From contig NZ_JAUXOD010000089.1 in the NCBI RefSeq assembly GCF_030682515.1, positions 1 through 54,187 of the forward strand: a stretch of 54,187 bases of DNA. Reading direction: 5' to 3'. Below are positions 1-8,358 of the stretch, piece after piece. A model generated the notes under the pieces. That model was not told the origin of the DNA. It made no database searches and was given only the letters and a program-made list of their open reading frames with translations. Each line of letters starts with the position of its first letter. Position 1 is the first letter of the stretch. This DNA comes from Hoeflea sp. Lineage in GTDB: Bacteria; Pseudomonadota; Alphaproteobacteria; Rhizobiales; Rhizobiaceae. Both the position numbers and the translations under genes were made by a program.

Positions 1-18
1 GATCAGGATCTTGTTCAT
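1..18 (-). CDS. 5' end of an unidentified gene (partial)
   Basis: An ATG on the minus strand begins six codons (MNKILI) that run off the left edge of the window. A GGAG ribosome binding site sits about 7 nt upstream (in the minus-strand reading), which supports a real start. Too little remains to identify the product. The gene reads leftwards and its promoter must lie in the non-coding stretch to its right. Confidence 0.45.
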
Positions 19-472
19 GTCTTATCTCCGTCTTGTGTTCGTTTCTTTTTCAAATCTTCAAGCGGACCGGTCTGGCGTTGGGAGGCGCCGATGGCCGTCG
101 TCCGATGACCAACAGATGGGCCGGCCAAACCGGGATTACCAACCACACTTTTGTGAGAACCTGTGCTGAAACTAAATCTTGAAATCATCGTCGCGGATTC
201 TTACCGCCGAATGATAGTGTTGAATTTCAACAGGTTAACTCCGCACCCTTGACCACTCTCCGATGATGACACGGATGTGACTGTGCACACAGTAGTGTCC
301 GCACCGTTCACAAAACGGGCATGGAAACCCTTATCCGACGAACGATCAGGCCCCCAAACGGAGAAGTCGGCACGCTGTTTCCGGTTCAGAAGACAGCGCA
401 AGGGTGACGTCGCGGACTTCCGACAGGCCACACGGCGCCCGGCGCAAGACGGCGCGGACGGATCTTGGTGGG
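19..472. other. Intergenic region, no gene seen
   Basis: This 454-nt stretch separates the partial gene at the left edge from the end of the ABC permease gene. It is less GC-rich than the flanks in its first half. The short inverted repeat ACTGTG-CA-CACAGT lies near position 280. I see no ORF with family resemblance and no clear terminator. It probably holds the promoter of the leftward partial gene. Confidence 0.4.
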
Positions 473-1609
473 TCAGTCGAGCGTGCGGCGGAAGCGCGCC
501 AGCGCCAGCACCATGAAGGCCACGACGAAGAACACGAGCGCCAGCAGCGGCGACGCGACGCCGTCGAGATCGGCGCCCTTGAGCATCACCGCCCGGATGA
601 TCCGCAGGAAATGCGTCAGCGGAAAGATCTCGCCCAGCGTCTGCGCCCATCCCGGCATGCCGCGATAGGGAAACATGAAGCCCGACAAGAGCAGCGACGG
701 CAGGAAGAAAAAGAAGGTAAGTTGCATCGCCTGCATCTGCGTCCGGGCCAGCGTCGAAATGGCGTAGCCCAGCAGCACCAGCGCCAGCACGAACACGAGA
801 ATGCTCGCGAGCAGCAGCGTGAGCGAGCCCACGAAGGGCACGCTGAACAGGAACTTAGCCGCCAGCAGCACGACAGCGACCTGCACCCCGCCCACCACCA
901 GGAACGGCAGCACCTTGCCGAGCATGATCTCGAGCGGGCTTGCGGGCATGGCGAGCAGGTTTTCCATGGTGCCGCGCTCGGTTTCCCGGGTCAGCGCCAT
1001 CGAGGTCATCATCACCATGGTCAGCTGCAGGATCACGCCCAGGAGCCCCGGCACGATGTTGTACTGGGTGATCCCCTCGGGATTGTAGAGCCGGTGGACC
1101 ACGACTTGAAGCGCGGCGGTCGATTGCCGTGCCGCCACCGCCTCGGCCGATTGCTCGCGCAACAGCGCCTGCGCCGCCACGGTGCCCAGCGTCGAGATCG
1201 CGCCCGACGCCACCGACGGATCGGTCGCGTCGGCCTCGATCAGGATCTGCGGATGGTCGCCGCGCTGCACCCTCCGGGAGAAATCGGAAGGGATGGTGAC
1301 GACGAAGGACACCGCGCCGGATTTTATCAGACGGTCGGCGGCCTCCGCACTCGCCACCACGTGATCGAACCGGTAGTAGCCTGTGTTCTCCATCGCCGAG
1401 ACCATGGCGCGGGTGTACTGATCCTGGCTGGTGGTCACCAGCGCCGCGGGCAGGCCCTTGGGATCATTGTTGATGGCGAAGCCGAACAGCACCAGCTGCA
1501 TCAGCGGCACCCCCAGCATCATCGCAAACGTGATCCGGTCGCGCCGCATCTGGATGCTTTCCTTGATGATGATGGCCATCAGCCGGGGAAACGAGAACAC
1601 CGCGCTCAT
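473..1609 (-). CDS. ABC-2 type transporter permease (YbhS/YbhR-like)
   Basis: The 378-residue protein has the ABC-2 exporter permease layout: one N-terminal membrane helix (about residues 25-45), a long extracytoplasmic domain to about residue 170, and five or so helices in the C-terminal half. The ETERGTMENLLAMP stretch before the C-terminal helices is typical of the family. Its ATG overlaps the TGA of the upstream ATPase gene (ATGA), so the two are probably translationally coupled. Known family members export hydrophobic or cationic compounds with a HlyD-type adaptor. E. coli has two permeases at the equivalent locus; only one is present here, so it probably works as a homodimer. The substrate is unknown. 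Confidence 0.88.
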   Translation of the reverse strand: MSAVFSFPRLMAIIIKESIQMRRDRITFAMMLGVPLMQLVLFGFAINNDPKGLPAALVTTSQDQYTRAMVSAMENTGYYRFDHVVASAEAADRLIKSGAVSFVVTIPSDFSRRVQRGDHPQILIEADATDPSVASGAISTLGTVAAQALLREQSAEAVAARQSTAALQVVVHRLYNPEGITQYNIVPGLLGVILQLTMVMMTSMALTRETERGTMENLLAMPASPLEIMLGKVLPFLVVGGVQVAVVLLAAKFLFSVPFVGSLTLLLASILVFVLALVLLGYAISTLARTQMQAMQLTFFFFLPSLLLSGFMFPYRGMPGWAQTLGEIFPLTHFLRIIRAVMLKGADLDGVASPLLALVFFVVAFMVLALARFRRTLD

Positions 1610-2523
1610 CCCATGTTGTCCTTCGATTGGCCCATGAACTGGATGAAGACATCCTCGAGGCTGGTGGAGCCCTCGCGCGTGCTGACCCCTGTTTCGCCGG
1701 CCACTTTGGCAACCGCCGCCTTGAGCGCCGCCGCGTTGCGGCCGACCACATGCAGCGTCAGGCCGAAGGGCGCGACCTGATCGACGCCCTCCATGCCCTG
1801 CAGCATTAGCGCGGCCGCGGTGACGCCGCCGCCCTCCAGGACAAAGGTGGTCAGCGCCGCGTCGCGGATGACGTCGGGCACCGTACCGCTGGCGAGCAGC
1901 CTGCCATAGGAAATGTAGTGGATGCGGTGGCAGCGCTCCGCCTCGTCCATGTAATGGGTGGAGACCAGCACCGTGAGCCCCGCGCGGGCGCGCAGATGGA
2001 TCTCGTCCCAGAATTCCCGCCGCGCCTTGGGATCGACCCCTGCCGTGGGCTCGTCGAGCAGCAGCAGCTTCGGCTTGTGCATGATGCAGGCGGCGAGCGC
2101 CAGCCGCTGCTTCCAGCCCCCCGACAGGGTGCCCGCCAGCTGGTGCCGGCGCGAGGACAGCCCGAGATCCTCGAGCGTGTCGCGCACGACCGCCGCGACC
2201 GGATGGAGACCATAGAGCCGGGCGACGAAGGTGAGGTTCTCCGCAATCGACAGATCCTCGTAGAACGAGAATTTCTGGGTCATGTAGCCCACTTCGCGCT
2301 TGATCCTGACCCCGTCTGTGCGGATGTCATGGCCGAGCACCCGCCCCTCGCCCTCGTCCGGCGTGAGCAACCCGCACATCACCCGGATGGTGGTGGTCTT
2401 GCCCGAGCCGTTGGGTCCGAGAAAGCCGGAAATCTCGCCTTCGGCCACCTGCATCGACACATGGTCGACCACGGTCTTGTCGCCGAACCGCTTGACCAGC
2501 CCGCTGACCACGATGGCGTTCAT
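1606..2523 (-). CDS. ABC transporter ATP-binding protein (YbhF-like)
   Basis: A 305-residue ABC ATPase with Walker A GPNGSGKT (residues 36-43), signature LSGGWKQ (133-139), Walker B LLLLDEPT (153-160) and the H-loop histidine in STH (190). It would power the ABC-2 permease encoded immediately downstream. E. coli YbhF is a double-length ATPase; this is a single module, so the transporter probably uses two copies. The gene overlaps its neighbours by ATGA at both ends, placing it third in a four-gene operon after the TetR regulator and the HlyD adaptor. Confidence 0.93.
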   Translation of the reverse strand: MNAIVVSGLVKRFGDKTVVDHVSMQVAEGEISGFLGPNGSGKTTTIRVMCGLLTPDEGEGRVLGHDIRTDGVRIKREVGYMTQKFSFYEDLSIAENLTFVARLYGLHPVAAVVRDTLEDLGLSSRRHQLAGTLSGGWKQRLALAACIMHKPKLLLLDEPTAGVDPKARREFWDEIHLRARAGLTVLVSTHYMDEAERCHRIHYISYGRLLASGTVPDVIRDAALTTFVLEGGGVTAAALMLQGMEGVDQVAPFGLTLHVVGRNAAALKAAVAKVAGETGVSTREGSTSLEDVFIQFMGQSKDNMG

Positions 2524-3476
2524 CGGCCATCGCCTTCAAGCGCGACATCGACGATCTGCCCCGGCGTCAGCGCCCAGGCGCCGGCCTCCGGTCGCGCCTC
2601 GATGAGATAGACCAGCTTCTGCCGGGTCTCGAGCGAGTAGATCACTGGCGGCGTGAACTCCGGATCCGCCGAGATGTAGCTCACCGTCGCGCGCATCCCC
2701 TCGCCGCAGCCGTCGCAGTTGACTGTAAGCCCCGCGCCGACGCTGAGCGAGGACAGCGCGAATTCGGCTACATAGAGCTTGAGCTTGATTGCGCCGTCGG
2801 GCAGCACCGAGAGCACCGGCGCCTGGGGGCCTGCCACCTCGCCGGCGTTGCGGATGATGTCGGACACGACGCCCGCCTGCGGGATCGACAGGGTGCGCTT
2901 GGAAAGCCGCCACTCGGACGATTCGAGAGCGGCTTTCGCCTGCTCGACGGCCGCCTGCGCCGCCTTGATCTCGTTCGAACGCGCGGGCAGCCGCGCCACG
3001 GCCAGATTGGCTTCAAGCTCCGCCACCTTGGCCCTGGCCAGCTCGGCGCTGGTGGAGGCGGCATCGAACGTGGCTTGCGTGGAAATCCCCTGCACCAGAA
3101 GATCCCGCTGGCGCTGCATCACTCGCTCGGACTCGGCGGCCTGGGCCCTGGCCGAACCGAGCGCGGCGACGATGGAAGCGATCTCCTCGGGCTGGCGCCC
3201 CTCCTGGAGATTGGCCAGCTGGCTTTCGGCCTGGGCCAATGCAGCCTCGGCCTGGGCGACAGCGATTTCGGCGTCGCGCCATTCCAGCCTGCCGAGCGAC
3301 TGACCCGCCATGACGTGATCGCCGCGCCGGACCGCGAGATCGACGATCTGCGCCGTCTCGATCGGCGCCACCAGCACATATTCCCCTTCGACATAGCCGA
3401 CTGCCAGCGGCCCGGGGCCGCCGCATAGGAAGGCGAGCGCGGACAGGAGGGGAAGCGAACAGAGAAAGGAGATCAT
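2520..3476 (-). CDS. HlyD-family periplasmic adaptor (YbhG-like)
   Basis: The 318-residue protein starts with a hydrophobic signal/anchor (MISFLCSLPLLSALAFL), followed by a biotinyl-lipoyl-like half, a long alanine/glutamate-rich coiled-coil hairpin (about residues 60-190) and the second lipoyl and beta-barrel half. I chose the ATG that overlaps the TGA of the TetR gene (ATGA) because it gives the signal peptide; an upstream in-frame extension reads through the regulator and is not protein-like. Such adaptors link an inner-membrane ABC exporter to the periplasm or an outer-membrane channel. The order regulator-adaptor-ATPase-permease mirrors the E. coli cecR-ybhGFSR locus. Confidence 0.88.
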   Translation of the reverse strand: MISFLCSLPLLSALAFLCGGPGPLAVGYVEGEYVLVAPIETAQIVDLAVRRGDHVMAGQSLGRLEWRDAEIAVAQAEAALAQAESQLANLQEGRQPEEIASIVAALGSARAQAAESERVMQRQRDLLVQGISTQATFDAASTSAELARAKVAELEANLAVARLPARSNEIKAAQAAVEQAKAALESSEWRLSKRTLSIPQAGVVSDIIRNAGEVAGPQAPVLSVLPDGAIKLKLYVAEFALSSLSVGAGLTVNCDGCGEGMRATVSYISADPEFTPPVIYSLETRQKLVYLIEARPEAGAWALTPGQIVDVALEGDGR

Positions 3477-4150
3477 GGAAGCGACTTCCGGTTGGTGGCG
3501 ACAAAGGCGCGGATATTGCCCAGAACGATGGTCTTGATCCGGGCGATCTCGGCGGGGCCGGCGATCTCCCACTCCATGCGGCGGGCGACGACGGCGTGGC
3601 CGATGCGGAAGTAGATGACCTGGCCCGCGATGCTGAAGGCGCCAAGGCGGATCAGGTCGCTCTCCGGATCCTGCCCGGTGGCGAGTCCCAGAAGCAGGCA
3701 GAGCTTGCGATGCACCGGCAGGATGAATTCGGCATAGACCGTGTCGAAGACCGTGCCCGGCACGCCCATCTCCCGGACCATGAAACTGGCAATGTCCCTG
3801 GCCTCCGCCTGTCCGAGCAGGAAATCGGCCACGCCCATGATCACGAGCTCGAACGCGGCTTGCGCCTTGGCCGGGTCATCGCCGGGATCGATCGAGGCGA
3901 GCACCGGGCCGACAACGCCATGGATGCGCCGCCCCACCATCTGCGCGCAGGCCAGCCGCAAGCCCTCCTTGCCGCCGAAATGATAGGCGATGGAGGCGAT
4001 GTTGGCGTTGGCTGCTGATGCGATCTCGCGCGTCGAGGTGGCCTCATATCCCTTGGCGCCGAACAGCCGGATCCCGGCCAGGATCAGCGCCATGCGCGTC
4101 TGGTCCCCGGCTTTTTCAGTGGAAGTGAACAGGGTCGGGTCTGAGGACAA
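3473..4150 (-). CDS. TetR/AcrR regulator, CecR-like (DUF1956 C-terminal domain)
   Basis: The 225-residue protein has an N-terminal TetR HTH (residues 15-60, with GYEATSTREIASAANANIASIAYHFGG typical of the recognition region, quoted here in two parts: GYEATSTREIASAAN and ANIASIAYHFGG). The C-terminal half resembles the CecR/CerR ligand domain. It is the first gene of an operon whose other members form an ABC exporter, so it most likely represses that operon and itself. A 24-bp perfect palindrome lies about 50 bp upstream of its start. In E. coli CecR affects sensitivity to some antibiotics; the ligand here is unknown. Confidence 0.88.
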   Translation of the reverse strand: MSSDPTLFTSTEKAGDQTRMALILAGIRLFGAKGYEATSTREIASAANANIASIAYHFGGKEGLRLACAQMVGRRIHGVVGPVLASIDPGDDPAKAQAAFELVIMGVADFLLGQAEARDIASFMVREMGVPGTVFDTVYAEFILPVHRKLCLLLGLATGQDPESDLIRLGAFSIAGQVIYFRIGHAVVARRMEWEIAGPAEIARIKTIVLGNIRAFVATNRKSLP

Positions 4151-4198
4151 GGCGCGTCTCCGTGTGGCGGTTTGGCAGCAATCCTACCAGATCCAAGG

Positions 4199-4222
4199 AT
4201 TTAATCAATCGATTGATTAAAT
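4199..4222. promoter_or_regulatory. Candidate operator of the CecR-like regulator (24-bp perfect palindrome)
   Basis: A 24-bp perfect inverted repeat with core ATCAATCGATTGAT, AT-rich in an otherwise GC-rich region. It ends about 49 bp upstream of the regulator's ATG, where its promoter should be. Length and symmetry fit a TetR dimer (or pair of dimers) operator. Function is inferred from position and symmetry only. Confidence 0.72.
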
Positions 4223-4326
4223 ATAGACTCAGCAGTCCTCATGAGCGGCAAGGCACGTGCAAAGGCACGGTCCGGGGGCAGGCCCGCTCCCTCTCAAACT
4301 CCGAAAATTTGTGATGAATTTGGCCC

Positions 4327-5094
4327 TTACGGCCGGATCTTGCGCATCATCAGCCAGCTGTAGAGCCGTGGCGACAGCCGTGTGATCAACCAGCCAAGGG
4401 TGGCGACGCGCCCGACCGGGATGAAGCTCCTGCCGCGCCGCCAGCCGTCAAGGATGATCCCGGCCGCCCGGTCCGGGCCCATCTCGTCAAAGCCGTCCGC
4501 CGCCGCTCCCGGCCTGCCGATGCCGTCCGCCCCGGCATCGAGCCGCCCCGGATTGGTGGCGACGAAGGAGGGGGCGGCGATTGCCACCCTCACGCCGTGC
4601 TCGGCCTCCTCCGAGGCCAGCGACGAGAAGAAGCCGTTGAGCGCGTGCTTGCTCGCCGCATAGGCCGTCCGCTTGTAGAGCGGCGCGAAACCCGCCACCG
4701 AGGAGATCGCCAGATGCGTGCCCCTTCCCGCCCGGACTGCGCCCAGCAAGCCCGCGGCGACCCCGACCGATCCGAAATAGTTGATCTCCATCACCCGCCG
4801 CTGCGAGGCGAGCGTGGTCTCTGAGAACAGCCCGATCTGGGTGACGCCGGCATTGTGGATGACGAGACCGAGCGCCGGATGCCGTGCGCTGATCTCGGCG
4901 CAGACGCGCGCGACCGAAGCCTCGTCGGTGACATCGCAGGCGATCCGCTCGACCCCCGCGCCGGTCTCCGGCACGGCTTCCAGCGCAGCCGGCAGGTCGA
5001 TCAGGACAACATGCCAGCCTTCGCCCAGAAGCCGCCGGGCAAAGGCCTGACCCAGGCCGCCCGCGCCGCCGGTGATCACCGCCACGCCGCTCAC
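4327..5094 (-). CDS. SDR-family oxidoreductase
   Basis: A classical short-chain dehydrogenase of about 255 residues. Visible are the nucleotide-binding motif TGGAGGLG near the N-terminus, NAG in the middle, a catalytic serine in AISSVAGF and the YAASK active-site motif. I chose the GTG that overlaps the TGA of the upstream epimerase gene (GTGA), preceded by GGAAGG; another in-frame GTG lies 21 nt upstream. It is the last gene of the monooxygenase operon, so it probably oxidises or reduces a hydroxyl/keto group on the same substrate. A C-terminal basic hydrophobic stretch (RLYSWLMMRKIRP) might touch the membrane. Substrate unknown. Confidence 0.88.
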   Translation of the reverse strand: MSGVAVITGGAGGLGQAFARRLLGEGWHVVLIDLPAALEAVPETGAGVERIACDVTDEASVARVCAEISARHPALGLVIHNAGVTQIGLFSETTLASQRRVMEINYFGSVGVAAGLLGAVRAGRGTHLAISSVAGFAPLYKRTAYAASKHALNGFFSSLASEEAEHGVRVAIAAPSFVATNPGRLDAGADGIGRPGAAADGFDEMGPDRAAGIILDGWRRGRSFIPVGRVATLGWLITRLSPRLYSWLMMRKIRP

Positions 5095-6029
5095 AGTCCG
5101 GCGGCCTTCCGCCACAGTTCGAAGGTCTCGGCGCTGGTGAGTTCCGGCGTGAAGCCGAACACTTTCTTGAGCGCGGTGTTGTCGAGCACCGGACGGTATT
5201 GCAGGAACCGCACCTGCTCCGGACCGTAGCGCGTGAGCCCGAGCGGCCGCGCGATCCCGAGCGCCGCCTTGAGCATCCAGGCCGGCAGCACCATCACCGG
5301 CTTGCCGAGCGCCCTGGCCAGATCGTGAACCGACAGCGCGCCGTCGCCGCAGACATTGTAGATCCCCGCAGGCCCCTCGCCCGCCGCCCGCACCAGGATG
5401 CGCGCCAGATCGCGGGTCCAGATGAACACGAAGGGGCTGTCGGAGCCCTTGACCGCGATCAGCTGCTGCCGGTGAAACAATTGGGTGATCTGGTTCTCGA
5501 GCCCCGCGCCCAGCACGGTGCCGACCCTGAGCACCACCTGCTCGAGCTCGGGGTGGTCCTGGCGCGCCCGCGCCAGCATCTCCTCGACCTGGCGCTTGTG
5601 GTCCGAATAGGCAAACTCGGCGTTGCCGCGCACCGGGTCGCTCTCCCGAAGCGGCACCGGATTGTCGGCATGATAGCCATAGGCCGCGCCCGAGGAGGTG
5701 ACCACCAGCCGCTCCACGCCCTCGGCGACCGCGGCCTCGAGCACGTTGCGGGTGCCGCGCACATCCACATCATAGGCAAAATCCCGCGTCATCTCGCGCG
5801 GGGGCGAGACGATCGAGGCCAGGTGAATGATCACCTGCGGCCTGAACGCCGCCACCACGCGGCCCGCATCATCGCCGCGCACATCGAGCTTTTCGTAGCG
5901 GACCCCTGCCGGCAAAGAGGTGGGTTCGCGCACATCCGTGGCCAGCACCTCGGAGCCCGTGGCCGCGAGTTCGTCAAGCAGCACCTGGCCAACGGCGCCC
6001 GCGGCGCCCGTCACCAGAACCCGCCTCAT
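5091..6029 (-). CDS. NAD-dependent epimerase/dehydratase (extended SDR)
   Basis: A 312-residue extended SDR. It begins MRRVLVTGAAGAVGQ, a GxxGxxG NAD(P)-binding motif, has SSGAAYGY followed by the YSDHK catalytic Tyr/Lys pair, and a substrate-binding C-terminal lobe. I chose the ATG overlapping the TGA of the preceding transporter gene (ATGA) because it gives a start right at the Rossmann fold; an earlier in-frame start adds eight unlikely residues. Members act on nucleotide sugars but also on steroid-like or hydroxylated compounds (3-beta-HSD-like). With a flavin monooxygenase and an SBF transporter in the same operon, a non-sugar substrate is more likely here, but this is inference. Confidence 0.86.
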   Translation of the reverse strand: MRRVLVTGAAGAVGQVLLDELAATGSEVLATDVREPTSLPAGVRYEKLDVRGDDAGRVVAAFRPQVIIHLASIVSPPREMTRDFAYDVDVRGTRNVLEAAVAEGVERLVVTSSGAAYGYHADNPVPLRESDPVRGNAEFAYSDHKRQVEEMLARARQDHPELEQVVLRVGTVLGAGLENQITQLFHRQQLIAVKGSDSPFVFIWTRDLARILVRAAGEGPAGIYNVCGDGALSVHDLARALGKPVMVLPAWMLKAALGIARPLGLTRYGPEQVRFLQYRPVLDNTALKKVFGFTPELTSAETFELWRKAAGL

Positions 6030-6928
6030 CGCCGGGCCTCGCTGCGCGACCACAGGCTCGCCAGCACCAGCCCTGAAATGGCGTGCCAGATGCCCCAGAA
6101 GGCGGCCGCCACCGCCATGCCGCCGAGCCCGCCGAAGAAGGCGAAGATCAGCACCAGGCCGAGGCCCGAATTCTGGATGCCGGTCTCGATGGTAATCGCC
6201 CGCCGGTCATAGTCGGACAATCCAGCCAAGGTCGCCGTCAGATAGCCGCCCGCCAGCGCCAACCCGTTGTGCAGCACCACCAGGCCCGCAACGGCCGCCA
6301 CATAACCGAGGAAAAAGCTCCAGTTGGCCGCGAGCGCCAGCACGATGAAGCCGATGAAGATCACCATCGACAGCGATTGCATCGGCTTGCGGATCCGCGC
6401 AGCCAGCGCCGGCCTCTTCGTGTTGAGCACGATCCCCAGGATCAGCGGCAGGATCAGCATGAAGAACACGGTAATCGCGATCGACACCGGATCGAGCGTC
6501 GTTTCCCTGAGCAGCTCCCGCGTGGGCTGGTAGAGATTGCCCCAGAAGGCGACATTGAGCGGGGTGAACAGGATCGCCGAGACCGTCGCGACCCCGGTCA
6601 TCGACACCGACAGCGCCGCATTGCCGCCGGCGCGGTGGGTGATGAAGTTGGAGATGTTGCCGCCCGGGCAGGCGGCGACCAGGATCAGCCCCAGGGCGAT
6701 GGAGGGCTGCGGGTTGGTCAGGCTCAGCATGGCGAAGGTGAGCGCCGGCAGCACCAGGAACTGCGAGACCAGTCCGGTGACCAGCGCCTTGGGCGCGCGC
6801 ATCAGGGCTTGAAAATCCGATACCCGCAGGTCGAGCGCGATCGAGAACATCACGATCGACAGGATGGCGTTGAGCAGCGTCAGGCTTTCGGGGCTGAAGT
6901 TCAGCCGGACGGCGTCGATCCCGGTCAT
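6026..6928 (-). CDS. Bile acid:sodium symporter family (SBF) transporter
   Basis: A 300-residue protein with about nine to ten hydrophobic helices and the SBF family landmarks ALDLRVSDF near the N-terminus, AACPGGNISNFITHRAGGN in the middle and IETGIQNSGLGLVLIF in the second half, which correspond to the Na-binding crossover region. The start ATG overlaps the TGA of the monooxygenase gene. The family imports organic anions, including steroid conjugates and pantoate, with Na+. Sitting between a flavin monooxygenase and two dehydrogenases, it may import or export the compound they modify. Confidence 0.9.
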   Translation of the reverse strand: MTGIDAVRLNFSPESLTLLNAILSIVMFSIALDLRVSDFQALMRAPKALVTGLVSQFLVLPALTFAMLSLTNPQPSIALGLILVAACPGGNISNFITHRAGGNAALSVSMTGVATVSAILFTPLNVAFWGNLYQPTRELLRETTLDPVSIAITVFFMLILPLILGIVLNTKRPALAARIRKPMQSLSMVIFIGFIVLALAANWSFFLGYVAAVAGLVVLHNGLALAGGYLTATLAGLSDYDRRAITIETGIQNSGLGLVLIFAFFGGLGGMAVAAAFWGIWHAISGLVLASLWSRSEARR

Positions 6929-8280
6929 GTGGCGCTGCCTTTCAGGGCCGCGATCCACCTGGTGACGGCGCTCCGGTAGGTGGCCTTGTCGACGTAGTAG
7001 GCCATGCGCGGCAGGTCGATATAGTTCATGCCGCCGGTGGCGCGGGTGAACCCCGCGGCCTTTTCCGCCTTGAGCGATGTAGCCGCGCCCAAGCCTTTCT
7101 TCAGCCCGGCGATGTAGCGGGCCACCATCTCCGCCTGCTCGTGCCGGCCCTGCCAACCAAGGCCGGAGGCTTCCACCATGCCGAGCACGACCAGATCGTC
7201 CCGTTCCGGGTGCAGGCAGTTCAGGTAGAGATGCGGCGCGTCGCCCTGCCAGTTGAGCAGCGCCTTGTCGATGAACGGGTAATGCAGCCTGTAGCCGGTT
7301 GCTGCCAGGATGAGGTCGTAATCGGCCTCGCTGCCATCCTTGAAATGAACCGTGTGGCCGTCGAACCGGTCGACATCCGGCCGGACCTTGATGTCGCCAT
7401 GCCCGGCGTGGAACAGGATCAGCGAATTGACCACCGGATGGGATTCGTAGAGCGCGTAGTCGGGCTTGGGGAACCCGTATTTCTGCGGGTCGCCGGTGAA
7501 CCATTTCAGGATCATGCCGTCGACGCGGCGCTTGAGCCACATCGGCAATCTGATCTTGCCGCCCATCGTGTCCGCAGGGCGGCCGAAGACATATTTCGGC
7601 ACGAAGTAATAGCCACGCCGCATCGAGATGTCGCAGGCCTTGCCGTGATGGATCGCATCCACTGCGATGTCGCAGCCGGAATTGCCCGCACCGATGATCA
7701 GCACCCGTTTGCCCTTGAAGATCTCCGGATCGCGGTAGGCGCTCGAATGGATCAGCTCGCCAGTGAACGTGCCCTTGAACTCGGGCATGTTCGGCTCCGA
7801 CAGGGTGCCGTTGGCGATCAGCAGGCCGGCGAAATCGGCCTTGTGCTCCCTGCCTTCCGCATCGCGCCAGGCGAGGCGCCAGCCCTCGCCGGGTCCACCG
7901 AGCGGGGATGCCGACATCACCACCGCGCCGAAAAGGTAATGCTCCCGGATGCCGTAGTGATCGGCGTAGTTGCGGAAATAGTGCTTGAGTTCCCGGTGCG
8001 AGGGATATTCCGCCACATGGCTGTCCATGGGAAAATCGGCGAACTCGGTCATGGTCTTGGACGAGATCAGATGCGCCGTCTCGTACATCGTCGATTTCGG
8101 CCCGTCGATGTCCCACAATCCTCCGACATCGGAATGCATCTCGAAGCCCTGGAACGGGATGCCCTGCTCAATCAGGTTCTTGGCCATCGCCAGGCCCATC
8201 GGGCCCGCGCCGATCAGCGCGAAATGCGACCGCATGTCTCTGGATTCGGCCTGAACCGAAGTCGTCGATTGCGTGTCCAA
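6925..8280 (-). CDS. Flavin-containing monooxygenase (FMO/BVMO class)
   Basis: A 451-residue class B flavoprotein monooxygenase. FAD-binding GAGPMGLA is at 24-31, the NADPH motif GAGNSG at 197-202, and the FMO fingerprint FxGxxxHSxxY at 172-182 (F172, G174, H178, S179, Y182). The start is a TTG with a very strong AGGGAGGGGG site 4-5 nt upstream; an ATG 45 nt further in has no good site. It leads a four-gene operon joined by ATGA/ATGA/GTGA overlaps. Members oxygenate N, S or ketone carbon; the SBF transporter and dehydrogenases in the operon hint at a cyclic ketone or steroid-like substrate, but this is not proven. Confidence 0.9.
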   Translation of the reverse strand: MDTQSTTSVQAESRDMRSHFALIGAGPMGLAMAKNLIEQGIPFQGFEMHSDVGGLWDIDGPKSTMYETAHLISSKTMTEFADFPMDSHVAEYPSHRELKHYFRNYADHYGIREHYLFGAVVMSASPLGGPGEGWRLAWRDAEGREHKADFAGLLIANGTLSEPNMPEFKGTFTGELIHSSAYRDPEIFKGKRVLIIGAGNSGCDIAVDAIHHGKACDISMRRGYYFVPKYVFGRPADTMGGKIRLPMWLKRRVDGMILKWFTGDPQKYGFPKPDYALYESHPVVNSLILFHAGHGDIKVRPDVDRFDGHTVHFKDGSEADYDLILAATGYRLHYPFIDKALLNWQGDAPHLYLNCLHPERDDLVVLGMVEASGLGWQGRHEQAEMVARYIAGLKKGLGAATSLKAEKAAGFTRATGGMNYIDLPRMAYYVDKATYRSAVTRWIAALKGSAT

Positions 8281-8325
8281 CTGTCCCCCTCCCTGGCTTC
8301 AGTTGATTTATCCTCCCCGCTTTAT

Positions 8326-8339
8326 TGAACGATCGTTCA
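8326..8339. promoter_or_regulatory. Candidate TetR operator between monooxygenase operon and tetR
   Basis: The perfect 14-bp palindrome TGAACGATCGTTCA lies in the 78-bp gap between two divergent genes, the monooxygenase operon and a TetR gene. It is of typical TetR operator length, and one bound dimer could control both promoters. Role inferred from position. Confidence 0.72.
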
Positions 8340-8358
8340 TTTTAAGGCAAGGTGAATC

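Noticed and set aside
404..1780. 458-codon plus-strand open frame
   Set aside because: It is antisense to the ABC permease and ATPase genes, is His/Arg/Gln-rich, and has no domain. GC-rich codon use opens the opposite strand.
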